42,294 bases of DNA, taken from IMG/VR virus record IMGVR_UViG_3300037114_000021, positions 1 through 42,294 of that record. The stretch is one strand, 5' to 3'. The first letter of the stretch is position 1. Each line of letters opens with the position of its first letter. The DNA comes from a virus. Position numbers and translations under genes: made by a program. The notes beneath the pieces are model-generated. The model saw only the letters and a program-made list of their open reading frames with translations. It ran no database searches and had not been told where the DNA came from. Shown in pieces: positions 35,979 through 42,294 of the stretch.

Positions 35979-36662
35979 TTACGGTTGGATCGAGCGATCG
36001 GCGTGAGACATCTCCAGCTGCCTAGCAGCCTTCAGACGGAGCGCCGTCTTGGTGTCTCCCGCCTGTTCTGCGGCCTTGATTTGGCCGGCCAGACCTTGCG
36101 GCGACGAACCCGAACTTCCCTGCGCTGGATTTGGCCTCATAGGCCCTGGAGCGGGAGCGGTAGGCTTGCCGAGGCGCGGATTCATCGTCACGGCTTCGTG
36201 GATGGCCGTCTCCAGGGCAGCGCTATCGGACGGGTCGATCTCCGCAACCCTCGCCAGGAAGGTACGCGAGTCAAGCAACGCTTGCGGGTCGCCATTTACG
36301 GCATCCGCCGCCTGGTAGACGGCTAGCTGAATCTCAGCCTGCCGCGCCTGGGTCTTGAAGACGTTGGACTGCTCTAGGAGCTTCGCCGGGTCAGCGGCGT
36401 CATCTGGGACCAGTCCAAGCGCCTTGCCGAACTGCTGCGCCAATTCGGCCTTGGCCTCGTCGACTGCAGACTTTTTGCCGATGCGCGCCTTCGCGGCTTC
36501 GTCCCGAACCTTCGTCACCTCGGCCTCAAGCCGGGCGATCTTCTCTTCGGGAGTTTCTACGGGTTCCTTCGGTGCCGAAGGCGCAGGGGGCTTAGCCGGA
36601 GGTGCCGGAGGTGCGGCAGCGGGATCGGGCGCGACTGGATCGGCGACTGGAGCATCGGGCAT
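35979..36662 (-). CDS. Scaffold protein
   Basis: 227 residues from ATG 36662 with AGGAGG upstream. A Pro/Ala-rich N-terminus, a coiled coil (EEKIARLEAEVTKVRDEAAK) and a helical, charged C-terminus. Composition and position just before the major capsid gene are those of a capsid assembly scaffold. No protease motif was seen here. Confidence 0.8.
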   Translation of the reverse strand: MPDAPVADPVAPDPAAAPPAPPAKPPAPSAPKEPVETPEEKIARLEAEVTKVRDEAAKARIGKKSAVDEAKAELAQQFGKALGLVPDDAADPAKLLEQSNVFKTQARQAEIQLAVYQAADAVNGDPQALLDSRTFLARVAEIDPSDSAALETAIHEAVTMNPRLGKPTAPAPGPMRPNPAQGSSGSSPQGLAGQIKAAEQAGDTKTALRLKAARQLEMSHADRSIQP

Positions 36663-36702
36663 GGGTGACCTCCTGGGTCAAGTGGTCCCGCGCCAGGCGG
36701 GA

Positions 36703-37485
36703 TTACTGAGCGGCTTTGGGATACGCTTGGTCGTAGGCGACGCGAAAGGCTTTCTGCATGTTCTTCATGCCGTGAACGCCCTTGGTGCTGGACTGGTAAA
36801 GGGCTCTGTAGTCCTGAATCTGCTGGGGCATCACGTAGTCGCCCCAGCCGGGAGCGGCAAAACAACGGCAATGGTCATGTGCCTGGAAGTCGGCTTTTTG
36901 TTCGGAGTGGTAGACGGCCCCCCTCGTCGCCAACAAAGCGCAGAAGCTACAGGCTCCAGGTTCGCACTCGCGCTCCCATCTGGCGGAGCGCGGAATGCGG
37001 CCCCGCGTGGCGGCGCTGCGGTCCGACTTGACCGCGTTGAGGACGGTCTGCCGACCGGCGTCCAACACGTCCTTCTCGACGACTCCAAGAACCATGCTGT
37101 GGATCGCTTCCATGTCGGGGTTCGGCTTCCAGAGGTCCTTCGTGGCCCAGCGGATGGATGCTTCGATCTTGGCCGGATCGGCGGGAGGTGCGGGTCTTGC
37201 GGTGAAGGTTCCCGCGACTCCCGCCGCCTTGCGCTTGGTCTCATAGCCAAGCGCGGCTTGGGAGGCCGAGGCCATCCCGAAGTGGTGGACAAGAGCTGTG
37301 ATGGCCTGTATGAACGCCGTCATGCTCGATGGGTCCGCAATGTGGACCAGACTCCAGGCGTTCGCCAGCGGAGCCGTGAGCAGCGATATGAGCGCCGTCT
37401 GCATCGCCCGCATGCTCGGATTCGCGGGAGCTGCCGGCGCGGGAGTCCTGCGAGCAGGTCTCTGTTGGGTGGTCTGATTAGCCAC
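36703..37485 (-). CDS. MuF-like minor head protein
   Basis: 260 residues from GTG 37485, overlapping the portal stop by 8 nt. A helical N-terminal two-thirds is followed by the MuF motif: CEPGACSFCALLATRGAVY, then FQAHDHCRC with paired Cys/His. This is a head-morphogenesis protein that sits near the portal and may be ejected with DNA. The extended frame upstream is a shadow of the portal gene. Confidence 0.85.
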   Translation of the reverse strand: MANQTTQQRPARRTPAPAAPANPSMRAMQTALISLLTAPLANAWSLVHIADPSSMTAFIQAITALVHHFGMASASQAALGYETKRKAAGVAGTFTARPAPPADPAKIEASIRWATKDLWKPNPDMEAIHSMVLGVVEKDVLDAGRQTVLNAVKSDRSAATRGRIPRSARWERECEPGACSFCALLATRGAVYHSEQKADFQAHDHCRCFAAPGWGDYVMPQQIQDYRALYQSSTKGVHGMKNMQKAFRVAYDQAYPKAAQ

Positions 37486-39085
37486 GGCTTGGCGGTTGGA
37501 CTGGGACCTTCTTGGGCGGGATCGCACCAGGGATACCGGTTGCGACCGGTTGCATGCCCGGCACGTTCGATCCCGAGCCCACGTAGTTCGCCAGTTGGGT
37601 GTCGACCCTCGCTTCCTTGCCGATGATGCTGTGCGCCACTTCGGCGAGGAATTGCGCACCTTCGTCCTTTTCGCGGTCGATGATCAGGCGAGCGATCTCC
37701 TGATCCGAGTATCCGAGCCTGCGGAGCACGACGGGTGAAGTCGGAGGCACCATGCCGCCCTGGGTCTGCTGGAACAGGGCCTGAGATGTTGAGAGGGGAG
37801 TGAGCGGCATCGGGTCGGTCCAGTCGGCTTCCATCCGGTGCGCCCCGTCGGGCATAGAGCCGTCGCGGATCAGGAGGGAGAGCCGCATGATCCCTTCCCA
37901 GGCGTCCCCAAACATGATGTGCTTGTTGCGCGCCCGAACGGTCAACTCCTCGTAGCCAGACCGGATTGCGTCGGCTGACGTGGGGTTGGCAGATGGCGTG
38001 ACACCAAGGAGATGAGGAGGAAGCCCCATCATGCCGGCCATCGCCGAGGCGTAGGCGTCGAGGATCTTGGTGTAGGCCGTCGGGTCGCCGGCCTTGAACT
38101 CGCCCACGGTGGGGACGTTCCCCTCTTCGTCGCGCTCGATCGCCCACACCTTGCTCATGTAGGCTTCCCAGGCCGAAGTCGCGCCACCCGTGGATGTCTG
38201 GAAAGCGTCTTCCGACGCGCCGAGGACGTACCTACGAGGAGCGGCGTAGAACTCCCGTCCCAGTTCCATCGCCAGCAGGGTCCGGTTGGCCGAGTCGGTT
38301 GTGTTCATCCACTCGGGGGTGATCTCGGACAAGCCATCCGGGGTCTGCAACCGCGCGCGGTTGGACATATGGACCACCGGGACTCGCCTCAGCCCGTGGT
38401 CATCCCGGTCCAACAGCGTCCACTTCTCTTGTGCGCCGGTGGTCACCGCCGGCCGACCCATCAGGATCGTTGAGTTGGGAAGGTAGAGCGCCGCCACCTC
38501 CTGCCCGTACATGTCGGAGGTGAAGTCGGTGTCCAGGTAGATTTGTAGGGCTGCTGTGCAGCGCCGCATCCGAGGGCTCCAGAGGGCCGTCATGTTCATC
38601 GGCGACTCGGCCGTGATCAGCGGCTGGCCATTCGTCGAGTCGTCGGGGTCAGGCGTGCCCGCCACCAAGTAGCAGCGGCCATAGATCAGGGCGTCCAAGT
38701 GAGCTAGATAAGCGGTGGCGTCCAGGTTGTTCGACTGCCAGATGTCCCACAGATCCTCGTCTGTGTCCGTGACTCCTGGGTAGCGGAATCCCTCAACCCG
38801 GCACCTGTTCGCAAGGGCGTCGATCCCGAGCCGGGGCCAGCCGATGATCGTCCGGAGTCGGTTCAATGACGGGGGAATCGAGATCCCGAGGTCCTGCATC
38901 TTTTGCAAGCCGTCGTAGTACAACCCGTGGAGTTCCAGATATGGCCGCTGGTCAAACAGCCGGGTCGCCAGCCATTGGGCGGTGTTGGCCTCTTCCGGGG
39001 TGAGCTGGAGTGTCGGGAGGGTCGCAATAGTCGCAGTCGGAACGCTGAACATGGGGTTCAACGCAGATCCGACTGTACTTGCCAA
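37478..39085 (-). CDS. Portal protein (SPP1 gp6-like)
   Basis: 535 residues from TTG 39085, with GGGAGGTTC 3 nt upstream. It matches the SPP1 Gp6-type portal family: YYDGLQKMQDLG near the start, RLGIDALANRCRVEGFRYPG, then LDALIYGRCYLVAG, and a long helical C-terminus. It forms the dodecameric DNA gateway. Downstream of the large terminase by 107 nt, with a rightward terminator in that gap. Confidence 0.9.
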   Translation of the reverse strand: MASTVGSALNPMFSVPTATIATLPTLQLTPEEANTAQWLATRLFDQRPYLELHGLYYDGLQKMQDLGISIPPSLNRLRTIIGWPRLGIDALANRCRVEGFRYPGVTDTDEDLWDIWQSNNLDATAYLAHLDALIYGRCYLVAGTPDPDDSTNGQPLITAESPMNMTALWSPRMRRCTAALQIYLDTDFTSDMYGQEVAALYLPNSTILMGRPAVTTGAQEKWTLLDRDDHGLRRVPVVHMSNRARLQTPDGLSEITPEWMNTTDSANRTLLAMELGREFYAAPRRYVLGASEDAFQTSTGGATSAWEAYMSKVWAIERDEEGNVPTVGEFKAGDPTAYTKILDAYASAMAGMMGLPPHLLGVTPSANPTSADAIRSGYEELTVRARNKHIMFGDAWEGIMRLSLLIRDGSMPDGAHRMEADWTDPMPLTPLSTSQALFQQTQGGMVPPTSPVVLRRLGYSDQEIARLIIDREKDEGAQFLAEVAHSIIGKEARVDTQLANYVGSGSNVPGMQPVATGIPGAIPPKKVPVQPPSRG

Positions 39086-39138
39086 GTTGAACCTCCCTAG
39101 ACAAAGTCGTCGCGGAGTGGGATACTGTGGACTCGGCC

Positions 39139-39174
39139 GGGGCGCGTCTCAGCGGGCGCGTCCCATCTTTTTTT
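39139..39174 (+). terminator. Rightward rho-independent terminator between terminase and portal genes
   Basis: On the plus strand GGGGCGCGTCT and GGGCGCGTCCC pair (11 bp with G-U) around loop CAGC, followed by ATCTTTTTTTA. On the minus strand no T-tract follows, so it would stop antisense, rightward transcription only. No rightward gene is nearby. Confidence 0.6.
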
Positions 39175-39192
39175 ATCGGCCGGCGCGGCTGG

Positions 39193-40905
39193 TCAGCTCA
39201 AAACGATGATCCGACCTCGTCCGGTGCCTCGGTGTTGGCGCTTCTCCCACTCTTTGGAAGCCAGCACCAGGCGTCGGACCATCCTCGCGCCGATCATGCA
39301 CACCGCTAGGTCGATCTTCTTCGGCGAGTCCTTGGACTCTTTGCCGATCGAGATGCCGTACCGTCCGGCGCGCCTCCTGGCGTTGGCGACATGCCTAGCC
39401 AAGACCGGGTCACCATCGTGGGTGAAAGACCTTTCGAGGATTTCGTCTGCGGTCAGTTCACAAGCGACGGTGAACTCGAAACCGTGAGAGCGCATGTCCC
39501 AAGCGATGGGCTGCGGATCTCGTCCCCCAGGAACGGAGTCGATCAGGAGCTTGTCGCCGTACTCGGTGGGCCAGGTCACCTTGGTGAACCCTTCCCACTC
39601 CTTGACATCGGCGAAGAAGGCCATGATCGACCACTTGTCGAAAGCCCTTGCGACCGTTGCATCGACTTCGTTGACCGGGATGAGATCGTCCGGGTCTCGA
39701 GGGTCGGGTTCCCATGAGCCAACGGTGAAGATGTGGCCGTCCGACATGCAACATCCCACGATCCCAGTGGCATCGCGGGACTTGGAGCCGTCGAAGAACA
39801 GGACCACCTCTTCGCCGTCCTGGACTTGGCGCGGAACCTGGCGCGTCTTGTCGAGGCAGAGTTCCACCGAATCGAGCGCCCGCCAGTTCATCGGAGTCGT
39901 CCAGGCATCCTCTGAAGCCGTGGGTTGGTTCAGGTAGAACCTTCGGGAGACATCGGGCGAGTTCCGAGGGTCCCAGATCCGCTCCTTGATCGTCTCCAGG
40001 TCGACCCATCCGCCTGCGCCGTCTGGGTCTTCGGGGCCCCTCTGCCGGCAGTCACCGTAAGCGTACGTGAGCGCCTTGGTGAGCGACTCCTCGTCCGTTA
40101 GATCGGTGTCGGCTGGCGCGACCCGGGCGTCGTAGAGGATCTTCGACTTGCCCTTGGTGCGGCCTTCCTGCTGGGCTTGCCAGGCGTTGAAGGTACTCTC
40201 GGCTACCGATTCCGACCCAGGCTCCCAGGCATTGGCGGTCTCCATCCCGCGGGAAGACGACTTGGCCAAGTTGCGGTCAAGCACCCCGGCAAGATTCGGA
40301 CCACCCGTTCCCGGCGTCCACAGCTCCGTTTCGTCCTCGACTGCGAAGGTGACCAGCGCACCCTCCGCGGCAGCCGCAGAAGAGGTGATGACCTCCAGTT
40401 GCCCTCCAGACTGGGTGTAGAAGACCGTCTTGCCGACATCGATCTGGTGTTCCCTGACGACGCGGGATTTCTTGGTCGCCATGGCCCGGATCATCCGCAT
40501 CGTATTGGCGGTCTGACTTAACGCAGTCGCGGCAACCTGCACCAAGGGCATATCGACCGGCTTGGAGCCGCCCTTTGAGTCGATGCTGGCCTGGGTCCCG
40601 TCGAACCGGTCCATGTTGAGTCGGACTGGCCCGATCAGTTCCTCCAACGCGAAGACGGCGGCGAAAGGGGACTTGCCCGATCCCTTGGCTAATCTTCGGA
40701 CCCCGTGGTGGAAGAGCCAGCGCCCATCGGGGCCAACGGAGTACCACCAGAGCGTGTAGCGGATCTGTGAGTCGGTAGGCACCCATGGCTGGCCGGCCTG
40801 AGGACCGTCCGGCTGGGTCAGCCATTGGGTCGCGTTCTCGATGACGCCCCAACCGAGGGTTAGATCAGGAAGGCCGACCGGGAGGGTGCTCTGGCCCTCA
40901 GCCAC
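39193..40905 (-). CDS. terL: Large terminase subunit
   Basis: 570 residues from GTG 40905, overlapping the small-subunit stop by 8 nt. Walker A-like RRLAKGSGKS lies at 70-79 and Walker B VTFAVEDE at 185-192. The C-terminal nuclease domain begins at VVLFFDGSKSRDATG with Asp372. It is the packaging ATPase and nuclease. The G-S-GKS loop lacks the usual spacing of classical Walker A, as is common in phage terminases. No internal disruption. Confidence 0.92.
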   Translation of the reverse strand: MAEGQSTLPVGLPDLTLGWGVIENATQWLTQPDGPQAGQPWVPTDSQIRYTLWWYSVGPDGRWLFHHGVRRLAKGSGKSPFAAVFALEELIGPVRLNMDRFDGTQASIDSKGGSKPVDMPLVQVAATALSQTANTMRMIRAMATKKSRVVREHQIDVGKTVFYTQSGGQLEVITSSAAAAEGALVTFAVEDETELWTPGTGGPNLAGVLDRNLAKSSSRGMETANAWEPGSESVAESTFNAWQAQQEGRTKGKSKILYDARVAPADTDLTDEESLTKALTYAYGDCRQRGPEDPDGAGGWVDLETIKERIWDPRNSPDVSRRFYLNQPTASEDAWTTPMNWRALDSVELCLDKTRQVPRQVQDGEEVVLFFDGSKSRDATGIVGCCMSDGHIFTVGSWEPDPRDPDDLIPVNEVDATVARAFDKWSIMAFFADVKEWEGFTKVTWPTEYGDKLLIDSVPGGRDPQPIAWDMRSHGFEFTVACELTADEILERSFTHDGDPVLARHVANARRRAGRYGISIGKESKDSPKKIDLAVCMIGARMVRRLVLASKEWEKRQHRGTGRGRIIVLS

Positions 40906-41341
40906 CAGCTAGGCGGCGGCGAAGGTCGACCACGGTGCCAGTAGCCCGTTGGGCGTCAGCATCGGGTCCACGATCGCGCTCTAGCTCCATCCGCATCCTT
41001 CGCCTCGACCCTTCAGTGGTCAAGAGTTCGCCGGCTCCGGCCATGAAGGCCATGACCATCATGGATGAAGGCTTGTCCTGTCTCATCGCCGATCCGATCA
41101 GTTCGGTCAGGATTCGCGCCTGCGCCCAATCCGAAGGTTGGTAGAATTCGGCCTGCCCCGATCGGCGCAAGCCTTCGTACCAGTCCCGAGCCAGCGGGTG
41201 AGGATCTGCGAGTCCCAGCGCTGGTCCGTACAGTTTTCCGGACTTCGGGACGATCACGGTCTGTGTTTTTGCCTGCTCGGCCTGAGTTCGGTGCCCCAAT
41301 CTCTGGGTGCTGCGCTTCGGCATGGGGCCTTTGGTTGCCAT
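40898..41341 (-). CDS. terS: Small terminase subunit
   Basis: 147 residues from ATG 41341 with CAGGAGGTC upstream. A basic N-terminal tail is followed by LADPHPLARDWYEGLRRSGQAEF and a helical core (DWAQARILTELI), then a charged C-terminus with RMRMELER and VVDLRRRLAG. This is the typical P27-type small terminase layout. It recognises packaging-site DNA. The long frame upstream is a shadow of the HNH gene. Confidence 0.85.
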   Translation of the reverse strand: MATKGPMPKRSTQRLGHRTQAEQAKTQTVIVPKSGKLYGPALGLADPHPLARDWYEGLRRSGQAEFYQPSDWAQARILTELIGSAMRQDKPSSMMVMAFMAGAGELLTTEGSRRRMRMELERDRGPDADAQRATGTVVDLRRRLAGG

Positions 41342-41382
41342 TTTGACCTCCTGGGTCACGTTGCCCAACCACCAGGGTCGGG

Positions 41383-41889
41383 TTACTTCGGGTCGATGTG
41401 GTTGCTCCGCGCCACGTTGCACGTCAAGTGCGAGCACCGAACATTCGCCCGAGAGTGAGGGCCTCCGAGACTCAGCGGGTCGATGTGGTCGATAGACGCG
41501 CTCAGCGGATGTGGGTGCTTCAGTTCGGGCGACACCGGGTCGCCACAGATCCCGCAGACCCAGCCATCTCGCTCGTAGATCTCCGGGTGCAGGAACTTCT
41601 CGGAGTCCGCGCCGCGTTTCTGCGCCTCGCGCCGAGCGAATGCCGCCTGCTTGGCTGGCGTCCACGGGTTCCAACCCTCGGTTTGGCGGAGGGTTCTCCT
41701 GGCCGCTTCTACCTCGGGCTTCCGCCAGAGGTTGCCACCCTTGCGCTGGAAGTAGAGCCGCATGCTCTCGGAGTTGGCTGTACGGCAAGCCTGGCACCGG
41801 CAACCGTCGCGGTATCGGTTGCCAGAAGGCGCCGCACAGATCAGGACGCCGACGTTGCGTATTTCCCGTCTGCCTCTAACATGGGCCAC
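41383..41889 (-). CDS. HNH endonuclease linked to packaging genes
   Basis: 168 residues from GTG 41889 with GGAGGG 6 nt upstream. The C-terminal HNH domain reads YERDGWVCGICGDPV, then SIDHIDPLSLGG, then RCSHLTCNVARS. The N-terminal half has CRCQAC and a basic region. HNH proteins beside terminase genes are required for cos cleavage in HK97-like phages, so this may act with the terminase. It is the first gene of the late block. Confidence 0.85.
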   Translation of the reverse strand: MAHVRGRREIRNVGVLICAAPSGNRYRDGCRCQACRTANSESMRLYFQRKGGNLWRKPEVEAARRTLRQTEGWNPWTPAKQAAFARREAQKRGADSEKFLHPEIYERDGWVCGICGDPVSPELKHPHPLSASIDHIDPLSLGGPHSRANVRCSHLTCNVARSNHIDPK

Positions 41890-42191
41890 GCAGGACCCTC
41901 CAACTCAGGGTTCGGCCACGTCCGGGGCCGCGCAAACGGCGCCCGGACACTCCCCAGCGCTCAAGCGAGCTTCGGTATTTGGGACGGGTTTGTGACGGAA
42001 TACGGCACGGGAGCAGCGCCAAAAATGGGCTTAGGATACCGACCCCCCCTGGCGCCTCGGCACACCATCAAGGCCAGCGTGCCACGTTGCCTCGTCGCCA
42101 GTCGTGGCAGAGATACGAGTCGAGTGGATGGATGGGGCAGGCTAGACGGTTGAGTGAGAGTGACGAGTGACGAGTGTTGATGAGTGAGTGG
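41890..42191. other. Non-coding region upstream of the packaging genes
   Basis: No convincing gene in about 300 bp. It holds an inverted repeat GCGCCA/TGGCGC (42016-42055) around a C-rich stretch and iterated GAGTGA-type units at 42151-42190. No clear late promoter was found on the minus strand. Position before HNH and terS makes it the best place for a packaging or cos site, or a late promoter. Confidence 0.4.
42151..42190. repeat. Short direct repeats (GAGTGA/GACGAGT iterons)
   Basis: On the plus strand GAGTGA, GAGTGACGAGTGACGAGTG and GAGTGAGTG follow in 40 bp; the minus strand reads as repeats of CACTC and CACTCGT. They could be binding sites for the small terminase or a regulator. Short simple repeats can also arise by slippage. 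Confidence 0.4.
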
Positions 42192-42293
42192 TTACTTGTG
42201 GGACCAACTCCTCGCATTGAGAGCGAAGTTGGCACGCTTGCGGGTGGTTGGATTGGATGACTTCTTCAGTGCTTCCAACTTGGATACAGGAAT
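42192..42293 (-). CDS. Partial CDS, C-terminal 33 residues of a basic protein
   Basis: An open minus-strand frame enters from the right edge and stops at TAA 42194-42192. The visible tail is basic (KLEALKKSSNPTTRKRANFA), like the end of small nucleic-acid-binding phage proteins. The start lies outside the window. It belongs to a leftward gene upstream of the packaging region. Confidence 0.5.
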   Translation of the reverse strand: MPVSKLEALKKSSNPTTRKRANFALNARSWSHK

Positions 42294-42294
42294 G

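Noticed and set aside
1-42294. Terminal direct repeat or a single gene cut by circular permutation
   Set aside because: The two ends show no obvious shared sequence, and the partial genes at the ends lie on opposite strands, so they are not halves of one gene.

Overview
This window is a GC-rich, tightly packed segment of a tailed, siphovirus-like bacteriophage, most likely infecting a soil Gram-positive actinobacterium. The evidence is frequent GTG and TTG starts, 4-nt start/stop overlaps (ATGA or GTGA) at most junctions, many very small zinc-binding proteins, an actinophage-like gene order, and a glutamic (G1) peptidase of the kind seen in acid-tolerant fungi and some soil bacteria. The host assignment is inference. 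Both ends cut through genes, so the phage may extend further. No integrase, DNA polymerase, primase or replicative helicase is visible here.

Almost everything is read leftwards (minus strand) in two blocks. The late block runs from about 41.9 kb to a strong terminator at 11.66 kb. In transcription order it holds an HNH nuclease, small and large terminase, portal, MuF-like head protein, scaffold, major capsid protein, connector/stopper/tail-completion genes, tail tube, tail-assembly chaperone with a -1 frameshift, tape measure, distal tail and fibre proteins, and a 1102-residue repeat protein with an embedded GH26-type glycosidase domain. After these come small membrane proteins, a purple-acid-phosphatase-like phosphoesterase, a lysis set (GH25 lysozyme, a permuted NlpC/P60-type endopeptidase, a holin candidate), a papain-like protein, a second phosphoesterase and two serine tRNAs.

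The early/middle block starts at 11.64 kb behind a probable leaderless extended -10 promoter and runs to 0.75 kb. It holds an excisionase-like HTH protein, an alanine-rich tetrapeptide-repeat protein, an ERF single-strand annealing protein, a secreted G1 peptidase, a replisome-organiser-like HTH protein and a possible helicase loader. It also encodes an HNH nuclease, a DNA methyltransferase, a RusA resolvase and about a dozen small proteins, many with Cys/His zinc motifs. At the left edge a rightward cluster (zinc-finger protein, endonuclease VII) converges on this block.

One rightward two-gene cassette (30.6-31.0 kb) interrupts the late block between the tail chaperone and tape measure genes. 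It has its own leaderless promoter and looks like a moron.

The most unusual items are: the secreted G1 glutamic peptidase; a GH25/permuted-NlpC lysin pair whose second gene apparently starts at CTG inside a CTGA overlap; the GH26 domain between two arrays of about 20-residue repeats; leader ORFs that carry the Shine-Dalgarno for a following start; a copied gene-junction sequence; beta-domain insertions in capsid, connector and tail-tube proteins; and a rightward terminator between terminase and portal genes.
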